Assembly: GCA_965602855.1 (NCBI GenBank) | Contig: CBFCZV010000051.1 | Location: 1 to 11,504 of the forward strand | Reading direction: 5' to 3' | Source: LH-M37 sp965602855 | Lineage (GTDB): Bacteria > Pseudomonadota > Gammaproteobacteria > SZUA-229 | Length of the DNA: 11,504 bases | In this document: in pieces, positions 1 through 7,501 of the stretch | Layout: every line of letters begins with the position of its first letter | Position numbering within the stretch: position 1 is the stretch's first letter | The notes under the pieces: model-generated | Database searches by the model: none | What the model was told of the DNA's origin: nothing | What the model saw: only the letters and a program-made list of their open reading frames with translations | Made by a program: the position numbers and the translations under genes

Positions 1-1616
1 CCATAATGTATGCGCGTGCCAAGACTACTAATCAGTACATCCGGAATTGGTATGTTATGACTTTTCATTAATGCCAATGCTGAATCGATACGACGGCCAG
101 TCACTATTCCAAAAATGACGCACTTACGATTCTCTTTTATAACATCAGTGAAATGTTTCAATGCACTTGTATTTCCCACAAGATTTTTATCAAGATCAGT
201 AAAAATAGCACGATCACGATAGCGTGCTGTCAGAGCGAGTTTCTTTCTCGGTATAGGCTGATACTGGGCAGATAAGCCATCAACCCTTTCCATATAAGTA
301 TTTACATGTGCATGCCATGAATAATGCTTTCTAACACCTTCAATACCATTCTTCGCTACTTGTAACCACCTGTTTTTATTTTTCAATAATTTAAGCAGGG
401 CTTCGGTTATTGCTGACTTATCCAATGGATCAATCAGCTCACCATTTTTACAATTTTCAATAATATCAACTGGCCCACCATTTTCAGTAGCTACAATTGG
501 CAGGCCACTAGCAGCTGCTTCCAGAAGTGTCAGGCCAAAAGGCTCTGTTAATGCGGGATTGATAAAAACGCCTTGTGATGACACAACCAGACGGTATATG
601 TCAGGCACATCATCTGCACTATGTTTCTTAGGCACAGCAACTTTTCCATATAAATCATAACTATCAATCAGTAGCAGGATATTTGTAAAAACGGACTGTG
701 CTCCAACTTCCATGTCCCGAATATCGTCACGACTACCTGCGACAATCAACAAGTTGGCAACTTCTTGTAAAGCTCGTGACTCCCCAAAAACCTTAATTAA
801 AGTAAGAATGTTTTTACGTTCGTCAGGTCGTGATAATGCCAGTATTAGTGGCTTATCGGGCTCATTTAAAAATCGTGGCAACTGTGCTGAAAAAGATATC
901 TGCTCATTATTTTCTTGTGGAGGGTGAAACAATTTCAAGTCAGTTCCTGGAGGTAGCACTAACATGCGCCCAGGATCATAATAATTATAGAGTCCGTACT
1001 GCACTTCAACTTCATTGTGAGTACTGGCGATTACCAGATCTGCATTGGCCAATATTTCCTCTTCTGCATCAATACGCCGATCCATGTTGTAAGTGCATTC
1101 AATTTCACTGTGAGACAAGCCTTTGGCCAATAAACGTTTTCGTTTATCCCGTCCAAGTGAATGACCAGTATGAATCAATGGAGCACCAAGCAGGTTAGCA
1201 AGGTGTACACCAACATAACCAGCGTCAGCATAGTGGCTATGCACCAGGTCAGGCATGCGTGGCTGCATGTTGAGCCAGTTTGTCAAGTTATCCATAAAGC
1301 TATCAAGATGATCCCAGAGTTGTTCCTTGGGAATATATTCTTCAGGCCCCGCGTCAATGCGAATTATCCTGGCCTTATCGGAGAGCGTTTCTATGGGAAT
1401 TGCATAATCATCACTGACATTAGCATCAACAATACGACGGGTAATCAGGTCAACCTGTTCGACATCATCACGCTCGGCCAGCGCCCTGGTAAGATCGACC
1501 ACGTATTTGGTCTGGCCGCCTGTATCAGCATCGCGTCCAAGCTCAAGATCTTGGCTACGCATCAGGCCATGAATACTGATAAGTACTAAATATTTCGGTT
1601 TGTTCTTTTTCCTCAT
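1..1616 (-). CDS. sps: Sucrose-phosphate synthase with C-terminal HAD (SPP-like) domain, partial
   Basis: Transfers glucose from UDP-glucose to fructose-6-phosphate to give sucrose-6-phosphate, in the cytoplasm; in free-living bacteria sucrose usually serves as a compatible solute or reserve. I translated the minus strand from the ATG at 1616-1614; 538 codons are open to the window edge, so the 3' end is missing. Residues 15-45 hold HGL followed by LGRDADTGGQTKYVVDL, the donor/acceptor loop of the SPS family. HSHYADAGYVG and TGHSLGRDK follow. The GT4 E-x7-E motif is E358-E366 (EPFGLTLLE). From about residue 470 a HAD phosphatase-like domain begins (FTDLDKNLVGN, D474 and D476), later VTGR and ISSLGTRIHYG. 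The HAD motif has Asn478 where Thr is usual. Family members with this layout run to about 700 aa, so roughly 180 residues are probably off the edge. No strong ribosome site; a weak ACGGA precedes the ATG. Confidence 0.93.
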   Translation of the reverse strand, partial: MRKKNKPKYLVLISIHGLMRSQDLELGRDADTGGQTKYVVDLTRALAERDDVEQVDLITRRIVDANVSDDYAIPIETLSDKARIIRIDAGPEEYIPKEQLWDHLDSFMDNLTNWLNMQPRMPDLVHSHYADAGYVGVHLANLLGAPLIHTGHSLGRDKRKRLLAKGLSHSEIECTYNMDRRIDAEEEILANADLVIASTHNEVEVQYGLYNYYDPGRMLVLPPGTDLKLFHPPQENNEQISFSAQLPRFLNEPDKPLILALSRPDERKNILTLIKVFGESRALQEVANLLIVAGSRDDIRDMEVGAQSVFTNILLLIDSYDLYGKVAVPKKHSADDVPDIYRLVVSSQGVFINPALTEPFGLTLLEAAASGLPIVATENGGPVDIIENCKNGELIDPLDKSAITEALLKLLKNKNRWLQVAKNGIEGVRKHYSWHAHVNTYMERVDGLSAQYQPIPRKKLALTARYRDRAIFTDLDKNLVGNTSALKHFTDVIKENRKCVIFGIVTGRRIDSALALMKSHNIPIPDVLISSLGTRIHY

Positions 1617-1705
1617 AAAAAATCCGTAATTTATTTGGAGCTGATTGTTAACACTACATTGACATTGTTTATTTCAGATGATCTACGGCAAATAATTTTT
1701 AAATA

Positions 1706-1733
1706 ACTATAATAAATTGAGTCAGATAGTTAA
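1706..1733 (-). promoter_or_regulatory. Candidate sigma-70 promoter for sps
   Basis: On the minus strand TTAACT (1733-1728) and TATAGT (1711-1706) are separated by 16 bases, about 90 bp before the sps start. The match is moderate and the region is AT-rich, so chance resemblance is possible. Confidence 0.3.
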
Positions 1734-1850
1734 ATTTTCAGTGGCAGAATTTAAACCTATCCTGCATGTATTGCCCATAAGTATTCCCTACCGTAGCTAG
1801 TATTGATATTGGAACAAAATGTCGCACATTGAACGTCATATTGAAACAGT

Positions 1851-1864
1851 TTGACTTGAATCAG
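1851..1864. promoter_or_regulatory. Candidate FNR/Anr-type operator upstream of the hydrogenase operon
   Basis: TTGAC-TTGA-ATCAG matches the FNR consensus TTGAT-N4-ATCAA at 8 of 10 defined positions. It lies about 120 bp upstream of hydB. An oxygen-responsive site is what one would expect for a hydrogenase operon, but spacing to the predicted promoter (about 80 bp upstream of the likely transcription start) is not diagnostic. Confidence 0.33.
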
Positions 1865-1904
1865 TAAACACCTGATATTTCATAGTGTCAACTAAAATTT
1901 GTAT

Positions 1905-1932
1905 TTGATCTGTTCATACTTGCTTGTATGAT
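1905..1932 (+). promoter_or_regulatory. Candidate sigma-70 promoter for hydBGDA
   Basis: TTGATC (1905-1910), 16-base spacer, TATGAT (1927-1932). Transcription would start near 1939 and leave a leader of about 45-50 bases before hydB. This is the best promoter-like pair I found in the intergenic region. Confidence 0.42.
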
Positions 1933-1981
1933 GACTATAGAAATAATGAATAGCGTGTGGCATTGTTGATCTATAAACGAG

Positions 1982-3079
1982 GTGAAACAGTTGTTTTTTA
2001 AAACCAGTCAATTGCAGCAGTTACTAAATACCTTGCTGTCAAAAGGTTATAGATGTATTGGGCCACAAATCAGGGACAATGCAATCCTTTATGATGATCT
2101 TGATTCAATTGATCAACTACCTCGTGGCTTTAATGACACGCAGGCACCGGGTAATTACTCGTTAACAAAAAATACCTCTGAAAAGTTTTTTGACTGGGCA
2201 AATGGCCCACAGGCGATCAAACCTTTTTTGTTTTCGCCACGTGAAAAAATATGGGAGTCTGAACAGGCCGATGACGGCAAGATCTCTTTCAACACCACAG
2301 AGCCTGACCCTGCTCCAATTGCCATAATCGGCGCACGAGCCTGTGATGTTGCTGCCATGAGAATTCAGGATCAACATTTTCTCGAGCAAGAATTTGTAGA
2401 TACTTATTACAAAGCCCGTCGTGAAAATTTATTGGTTGTTGCTGTTAACTGTAGCCACCCCGCTGATACCTGCTTTTGCCATTCCACGGGTGATGGGCCT
2501 TTTGTCGATAAAGGTGCTGACATTGTGCTGACAGAATTAGAATCAGGTTTTTTAATTGAGGCGCACAGCAATCAGGGTAGAAAAATACTCGAAGCACTGA
2601 CTCTGGAAGATAGCACCAGCGAACATCTTGAACAGGCCAAGTCGATCAAAGCAAAGGCTTCTGAACAGAAACGCAAGCTGCCTGCATATGAAATTAAAAA
2701 GCGTTTAATGAATGAGCTTAAAAATGATGCCTGGCACGAAATTGCGACTAAATGTTTAAGTTGCGGAAACTGTACCTCGGTCTGCCCTACCTGTTTTTGT
2801 CATAGTGAAAATGAAGTGCCCGAGCTTGATGGTAAATCCTCAGCGCATTATCGCGAATGGGATTCGTGCTTTACGCAGGGACACAGCTACATCCATGGCA
2901 TCACCATTCGTGCTGAAACCAGTCAGCGTTACCGCCAATGGTTAACGCATAAGTTTGCCAGCTGGCATGATCAGTATGGCCGCTCGGGTTGCGTCGGTTG
3001 CGGTCGCTGTATTACCTGGTGCCCGGTCGGTATTGACGTGATCGAATCCATCACTGAAGTGTGCGGGGAAAAATCATGA
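1982..3079 (+). CDS. hydB: Group 3b [NiFe] hydrogenase beta subunit, 4Fe-4S electron-transfer protein
   Basis: Iron-sulfur subunit of the soluble NAD(P)-linked (sulf)hydrogenase; it passes electrons between the flavin subunit and the hydrogenase core. It resembles AsrA (anaerobic sulfite reductase subunit A). Two 4Fe-4S motifs lie near the C-terminus: C258, C261, C264, C268 (CLSCGNCTSVC) and C337, C340, C343, C347 (CVGCGRCITWC). Two TCFCHS segments (residues 163-168 and 270-275) are additional Cys clusters; the first resembles the AsrA-type NC..P.DTCFC stretch. Numbering is from a GTG at 1982. That GTG lies inside an excellent Shine-Dalgarno sequence (GAGGTG, 1979-1984), which sits six bases before an in-frame TTG at 1991, so the true start may be the TTG, giving 362 aa. 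The stop overlaps the next start (ATGA, 3076-3079), indicating translational coupling. Confidence 0.92.
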   Translation: MKQLFFKTSQLQQLLNTLLSKGYRCIGPQIRDNAILYDDLDSIDQLPRGFNDTQAPGNYSLTKNTSEKFFDWANGPQAIKPFLFSPREKIWESEQADDGKISFNTTEPDPAPIAIIGARACDVAAMRIQDQHFLEQEFVDTYYKARRENLLVVAVNCSHPADTCFCHSTGDGPFVDKGADIVLTELESGFLIEAHSNQGRKILEALTLEDSTSEHLEQAKSIKAKASEQKRKLPAYEIKKRLMNELKNDAWHEIATKCLSCGNCTSVCPTCFCHSENEVPELDGKSSAHYREWDSCFTQGHSYIHGITIRAETSQRYRQWLTHKFASWHDQYGRSGCVGCGRCITWCPVGIDVIESITEVCGEKS

Positions 3080-3906
3080 ATCCGTACCAGCTCTACGAAG
3101 CCGAAATTCTTGAACGAATACAAGAATCACCTGATCTGTTTACATGGCGTCTAAAATTTACCGATGATGAAATGCAAAAGAATTATGAGTTTGCTCCGGG
3201 CCAATTCAACATGCTGTATTTGTACGGTGTCGGTGAAGTGCCTATCTCGATCGTTTCAGATCCAAAAGATAGCCATATCATTGATCACGCAATTCGAGTT
3301 GTCGGTCGCGTCACCAAAGGTATGCAGAATTTAAATACAGGTGATCGTGTTGGTATACGAGGACCGTATGGTCGTGGCTGGCCGATGCAGCAAGCAGAAA
3401 ACAAAGATGTAATTATTGTTACCGGCGGCCTTGGTTGTGCACCTGTTGTTTCCGTAATCACTTACATTGAAAATCGACGTGATTTATTTGGCCATTTAAA
3501 TATTGTTCAGGGAGTGAAACACAGCAACGACTTTATCTGGAAGGAGCGTTACGATCACTGGCGTGAATTACCAGATACGCAGGTACTACTTGCCGCCGAT
3601 GTTGGTGAATCTATATGGCCATGGCACGTTGGCCCGGTCACCGGTTTGTTTGATGACCTAAAATACGATGTAAACAATTGCATCGTAATGATGTGTGGAC
3701 CAGAAGGTATGATGCACGCTGTGAGCAAGGAAATGATACAGCGCAATGTAAATCCACCTGACCTTTACCTGTCGATGGAACGTAACATGCAATGTGCCGT
3801 TGGTCACTGTGGACATTGTCAATACGGTAGCAAATTCATCTGTAAAGATGGCCCGGTATTTAGCTACCCTGAAATCGATGAACTATTCAGTATCAAAGGT
3901 TTTTAG
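3076..3906 (+). CDS. hydG: Group 3b [NiFe] hydrogenase gamma subunit, FAD/NAD(P)-binding reductase
   Basis: Diaphorase subunit that exchanges electrons between NAD(P)(H) and the iron-sulfur chain of the hydrogenase; related to AsrB and PyrK. From the ATG at 3076 the protein is 276 aa. A flavin-binding ferredoxin-reductase-like barrel comes first (residues 1-105, with VPISIVSD near 55-62 and GDRVGIRGPYGRGWP near 89-103). A nucleotide-binding domain follows (TGGLGCAPV at 116-124, MMCGPEGMM at 205-213). The C-terminus binds a 2Fe-2S cluster through C240, C245, C248 and C256 (C-x4-C-x2-C-x7-C), the PyrK-type pattern. I chose ATG 3076 over an upstream in-frame GTG at 3061 because it overlaps the hydB stop as ATGA and has CGGGGAA just upstream. 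The gap to hydD is one base. Confidence 0.93.
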   Translation: MNPYQLYEAEILERIQESPDLFTWRLKFTDDEMQKNYEFAPGQFNMLYLYGVGEVPISIVSDPKDSHIIDHAIRVVGRVTKGMQNLNTGDRVGIRGPYGRGWPMQQAENKDVIIVTGGLGCAPVVSVITYIENRRDLFGHLNIVQGVKHSNDFIWKERYDHWRELPDTQVLLAADVGESIWPWHVGPVTGLFDDLKYDVNNCIVMMCGPEGMMHAVSKEMIQRNVNPPDLYLSMERNMQCAVGHCGHCQYGSKFICKDGPVFSYPEIDELFSIKGF

Positions 3907-3907
3907 C

Positions 3908-4684
3908 ATGAGCAAACCAACGGTTGCAGTACATAAATTTAGTTCCTGTGATGGCTGTCAGCTGGCATTCATCAATTTAGGAGAAGATTTACTGACCTTA
4001 AGTGGACTGGTCGACATCCTCCACTTTGCCGAAGCTGGCCCACTGAATGAAGATGCAAAAGTTGATATTGCTTTTATCGAAGGTAGTATCTCAGCATCAC
4101 ACGATATAGAACGCATCAAGAAAATTAGAGCTAACAGCACCTATTTAATAACCATTGGTTCGTGCGCTACCTCGGGCGGAATACAGGCGCTGCGCAACAT
4201 GGCAGATACCAAACAATGGATCGAAGGAATCTACGCCAACCCAGCGGTTATAGATACGCTTGATAACAGCACGCCGATCAAAGATCACGTTAAAGTCGAT
4301 CTGGAATTATGGGGCTGCCCTATCAGCAAAAAGCAAATAATTACAGCAACTCGTGCATTACTCTTTGGTGTGCTTCCGGTTGAAGAACACGACAAAGTTT
4401 GTATGGAATGTAAACGCCAGCAAACAGTTTGTGTCATGGTGACTAAAAAAGAACCCTGCATGGGGCCAGTAACAAGTACTGGCTGTGGTGCGCTCTGCCC
4501 CAGTGTCGGACGAGATTGTTATGGCTGTTACGGCCCGGCTGAAAACCCAAACACTCAAGCAATGGCAAATAGATTAGAGGGGCTTGGTCTGGTTAAAGAT
4601 GAAGCTGCCAGACGTTTTTTGTTTATCAATAGCGGTGCTGAAGCCTTTCATCAGCAAGGCATGCAGAATAAGGAGGTCGATTAA
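3908..4684 (+). CDS. hydD: Group 3b [NiFe] hydrogenase delta (small) subunit
   Basis: Small subunit that carries the iron-sulfur relay next to the nickel-iron site. The reading frame stays open upstream to 3794, but the real start is the ATG at 3908: it lies one base after the hydG stop, has AAAGG eight bases upstream, and begins MSKPTVAVHKFSSCDGCQL, the canonical small-subunit N-terminus. The product is 258 aa. Proximal-cluster ligands are C14 and C17 (SSCDGC), C86 (IGSCATSGG) and C137 (LWGCPIS). Eight further cysteines (C165, C168, C175, C184, C193, C197, C204, C207) suit two more 4Fe-4S clusters, as in cofactor-complete group 3 enzymes. No Tat signal peptide is present, in keeping with a cytoplasmic enzyme. 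The stop abuts the hydA ATG. Confidence 0.94.
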   Translation: MSKPTVAVHKFSSCDGCQLAFINLGEDLLTLSGLVDILHFAEAGPLNEDAKVDIAFIEGSISASHDIERIKKIRANSTYLITIGSCATSGGIQALRNMADTKQWIEGIYANPAVIDTLDNSTPIKDHVKVDLELWGCPISKKQIITATRALLFGVLPVEEHDKVCMECKRQQTVCVMVTKKEPCMGPVTSTGCGALCPSVGRDCYGCYGPAENPNTQAMANRLEGLGLVKDEAARRFLFINSGAEAFHQQGMQNKEVD

Positions 4685-6442
4685 ATGCCAACTGATACGA
4701 TAAAAATAAACGTCCCCATACTGACACGTGTTGAAGGTGAAGGCGCACTTGATTTAACCATTGAGAATCAGAAGATCACCAATCTTAATTTGCGTATTTA
4801 TGAACCACCACGCTATTTCGAAAAGTTTCTTGAAGGCCGTAACTATTACGATGTACCTGATATGGTTGCACGTATTTGCGGCATCTGTCCTGTCGCTTAT
4901 CAGATGAGCGCTTCACACGCGATTGAATCTATTTTTGATGTCGAGATTACACCCTGGATACGCGCCATGCGTCGCCTGTTCTATTGCGGTGAATGGTTAC
5001 AGAGTCACAGCCTGCATATTCATTTATTAGCCGCACCCGACTTTCTCGGCTTTAACAGCGCGATTGAAATGGCTGCAAAGTATAGTGACGAAGTTAAGCG
5101 TGGTTTAAAACTACAGGCACTCGGCAATGATCTGATTGCCCTGTTTGGCGCACGCTCCGTGCATCCCGTTGGGGTCAAAATTGGCGGCTTTAGCAAAGCA
5201 CCCTCACAAAAAAAAGTCGATGTGCTATTACAACGCGTGACCGACGCCAAACAGGATGCCGTCGATTTAATTCACTGGCTGGATACACTTGAGTTGCCTG
5301 ATGATAATCAGGAATTTATTTCCGTTGCCCTGCATCACGATGATGAATACCCGTTTAACGAAGGCCGCATCATCAGCGACCACGGTCTTGATATTCCAAT
5401 CAGTAAATTTGAAAAACACTTCAAGGAACACCACGTCGATCACAGCACTGCCCTGCACTGTTTGTTAGACGGTAAGCCCTATCTGCTTGGACCACTGGCA
5501 AGACTCAATTTAAACGCCGATCTACTACCTGATGATACCAAAGCCATCCTGCACAGCCTTAAAACACACTTCCCTTCGAAGAACATGTTCCACAGCATCA
5601 TCGCACGCGCCATTGAAATTCACTTCACCCTGATCGAAGCTGAAGAACTGCTGGTGAATTATGAATATACTGATGAACCCTGCATGTCATTCAAGCCTAA
5701 AAAAGGCACCGGCTACGGCTGCACCGAAGCGCCCCGCGGCATACTCTGGCATCGTTATGATATGGACAAACACGGCTGCGTTACAAAAGCCATCATCGTA
5801 CCACCTACCAGCCAGAACCAGCCACGCATTGAGGAAGACTTACAAAACTCACTGATCAAGTTTGGACTTGATAATGAAAAAAAAGATCTACAGCTACACG
5901 CAGAAAAAGTTATACGAAATTATGATCCCTGCATTTCCTGCGCTACGCATTTTCTTAATTTAAATTTAATCCGTGATGGTGTTATTGAGCAGAGTGGAAA
6001 AAAAGAAACCTCATTTAAGAATATTAATTTAAATAAAACTGCGATCTTCGGCATAGGCTCACCCAATGAGGGCGATGAACTCGGCTGGCAGGCAATCGAT
6101 AAATTACAAAATGACAAACGCATCAGCGAATTAAAACAGAAAGGCCTGAGTTTATTTAAGCTCGATAGACCCGGTATGCTTCTTGGTGAAAGCATTAAAG
6201 ATTATGATCACGTGCTTATTGTTGATGCGATTAAGGTTGGTACAACAGATAAAACTTTTGTTTGTATAGATGGTAAGCAGTTAGATTCAATATCTACCCA
6301 GCTTTCTAGTCATGAAACAGGCGTCGTAGAATCTTTGGCCATGTTAGCAACTTTAGATCTTTTACCAGTGCAGCTTGAAATGGTTGGTATCTCAAATACT
6401 GATAATAAAAATATAGAAAAAATAATAAAATTATTTAATTGA
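4685..6442 (+). CDS. hydA: Group 3b [NiFe] hydrogenase alpha (large) subunit fused to a maturation endopeptidase domain
   Basis: Catalytic subunit binding the Ni-Fe(CN)2CO site; 585 aa. Residues 1-424 are the large subunit: TRVEGEGAL at 14-22, first nickel motif RICGICP (C65, C68) and second nickel motif DPCISCATH (D414, C416, C419, H422). In free-standing large subunits a short tail after this His is removed by a dedicated protease once nickel is in. Here the frame instead continues through a linker (423-450) into a HybD/HycI-like domain: FGIGSPNEGDELG (455-467), a DRPG stretch (494-497), IVDAIKVG (512-519) and SSHETGVVESLAML (541-554). E465, D514 and H543 correspond to the three nickel ligands of HybD. 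A strong AAGGAGG lies eight bases before the ATG. Hand-counted G+C is about 35% across 6001-6442 against about 49% at 5041-5280, hinting at separate origin of the tail. Ordinary cleavage after H422 would free the protease. Confidence 0.93.
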   Translation: MPTDTIKINVPILTRVEGEGALDLTIENQKITNLNLRIYEPPRYFEKFLEGRNYYDVPDMVARICGICPVAYQMSASHAIESIFDVEITPWIRAMRRLFYCGEWLQSHSLHIHLLAAPDFLGFNSAIEMAAKYSDEVKRGLKLQALGNDLIALFGARSVHPVGVKIGGFSKAPSQKKVDVLLQRVTDAKQDAVDLIHWLDTLELPDDNQEFISVALHHDDEYPFNEGRIISDHGLDIPISKFEKHFKEHHVDHSTALHCLLDGKPYLLGPLARLNLNADLLPDDTKAILHSLKTHFPSKNMFHSIIARAIEIHFTLIEAEELLVNYEYTDEPCMSFKPKKGTGYGCTEAPRGILWHRYDMDKHGCVTKAIIVPPTSQNQPRIEEDLQNSLIKFGLDNEKKDLQLHAEKVIRNYDPCISCATHFLNLNLIRDGVIEQSGKKETSFKNINLNKTAIFGIGSPNEGDELGWQAIDKLQNDKRISELKQKGLSLFKLDRPGMLLGESIKDYDHVLIVDAIKVGTTDKTFVCIDGKQLDSISTQLSSHETGVVESLAMLATLDLLPVQLEMVGISNTDNKNIEKIIKLFN

Positions 6443-6469
6443 TAAGATAAATAACTCTCCTTTTAGGGG

Positions 6470-7381
6470 TCATTCTGACAGTGAAGTATCTCGAAAAAGC
6501 CATTCCCTCGCCGTTTCTGTAATTGCTGAAACGGCTGGATGAGTTATTTTACGCTCGATAGAAATCGCAAAAAATTGTTCGATAACCTCATCGGTTTGTC
6601 CGATGCGAATCACCCCATATTGTTTTTCCACCTCTTCAGCAATCGCAGAGGGTGCGATAAACACCCCTGCTCCAGCATGACCAAAAGCTTTCATTAAGGC
6701 GCTGTCATCAAACTCACCGACGATGCGTGGATGGATATGCAGTCCATCAAACCATTTTAATAATCGGCTCTGTACAACTGTCATTTCACCAGGCATCAAC
6801 ATCGGCGCACCATTCAGGCTTTCCGGAAAATCTTTAGTTAATTTTTTAGCCAGCTTTGGCACAGCAAAAAAACTAACACCACATTCACCGAGTGGATGAT
6901 TAAAACCACGCACATTAATATTAGCCGGAATTGGACCATCAGCGATAACAAGGTCGACCTTATGAACCGCCAATTCGGTCATCAAAGAATTAATGTCACC
7001 TTCTTTGCAGATAATACGAACAGATTCAGGTAGTTGCAAAGACGGTGCTAATAAACGATAGGCAATCGATTTTGGCACCACGTCAGTCACACCAACCTTA
7101 AATACCAGCGGCCTGTCCTCAGGTAGATTGTGTAGCATCTCTTCCAGCTCGCCACCCAATGAAAATATCTCATCGGCATAACTTAAAGTCAGCCGTCCGG
7201 TTTCTGTAAGTTCCAGATTTCGACCGACTCGATTGAATAGTGCTTCTCCCAGGCTATCTTCCAGCAAACTAAGCTGGCCACTGATGGTCTGCGGTGTCAG
7301 GTGAAGTCGTTCGCTGGCTCTGGCTATTCCGCCCTCTTTGGCGACCATCCAGAAATAGTGAAGATGTTTATAGTTGATCAT
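6470..7381 (-). CDS. nhaR: LysR-family transcriptional regulator, NhaR-like
   Basis: A 303-aa LysR-type regulator closely resembling E. coli NhaR (301 aa), which activates the Na+/H+ antiporter gene nhaA in response to sodium. Shared landmarks are INYKHLHYFWMVAKEG at the N-terminus, the helix-turn-helix with LTPQTISGQLSLLE (about residues 28-41), LGECGVSFF in the effector domain, WFDGL, and EFDDSALMKAFG followed by a terminal THPAV segment. No nhaA is visible in this window, so its local target is unknown; many environmental bacteria keep nhaR away from an antiporter gene. The gene converges on hydA with only 27 bp between the two stops and no obvious shared terminator, and diverges from hpf. 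Start is the ATG at 7381, the position that gives the canonical N-terminus. Confidence 0.88.
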   Translation of the reverse strand: MINYKHLHYFWMVAKEGGIARASERLHLTPQTISGQLSLLEDSLGEALFNRVGRNLELTETGRLTLSYADEIFSLGGELEEMLHNLPEDRPLVFKVGVTDVVPKSIAYRLLAPSLQLPESVRIICKEGDINSLMTELAVHKVDLVIADGPIPANINVRGFNHPLGECGVSFFAVPKLAKKLTKDFPESLNGAPMLMPGEMTVVQSRLLKWFDGLHIHPRIVGEFDDSALMKAFGHAGAGVFIAPSAIAEEVEKQYGVIRIGQTDEVIEQFFAISIERKITHPAVSAITETAREWLFRDTSLSE

Positions 7382-7501
7382 AACCTTATACTCACATCGA
7401 GAAATTCGAACAATAGATCAATAATATTCGACTTTTATATAAATTGGAAGTGATCTACTCTAAGCATCAACGGTCACTAGACCAAAGTTTTGGAGAGAAT
7501 C
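7382..7501. promoter_or_regulatory. Divergent nhaR-hpf control region with repeated TCGA half-sites
   Basis: The 120-bp gap contains TCGA at 7397-7400, TTCGAA at 7405-7410 and TTCGA at 7427-7431, with an AT-rich stretch (TTTATATAAATT) next to them. Repeated half-sites in the gap beside a LysR gene are typical of autoregulation, but no binding has been shown and I could not set a firm -35/-10 pair. Confidence 0.3.

Larger units (their letters stand above)
1617..1981. promoter_or_regulatory. Divergent intergenic control region between sps and hydB
   Basis: 365 bp without a convincing gene. It is AT-rich and must carry the start signals for sps (leftward) and the hydrogenase operon (rightward). 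Candidate promoters and one FNR-like site inside it are listed separately. No RNA gene, repeat array or riboswitch fold was recognised. Confidence 0.7.

Noticed and set aside
712..1589. Plus-strand open frames of 71-142 codons
   Set aside because: They are antisense shadows of sps, which is open for its full length on the minus strand with strong family motifs.
1961..1975. TGGCATTGTTGATC as a sigma-54 -24/-12 promoter for hydB
   Set aside because: The GG is present but no GC follows at the required 10-base spacing.
3794..3907. N-terminal extension of hydD upstream of ATG 3908
   Set aside because: It overlaps the 2Fe-2S coding end of hydG by more than 100 bases; the ATG at 3908 has a ribosome site and gives the conserved small-subunit N-terminus.
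6443..6469. Bidirectional terminator between hydA and nhaR
   Set aside because: Only a weak CTCC/GGGG pairing is present, with no proper stem and T-run.
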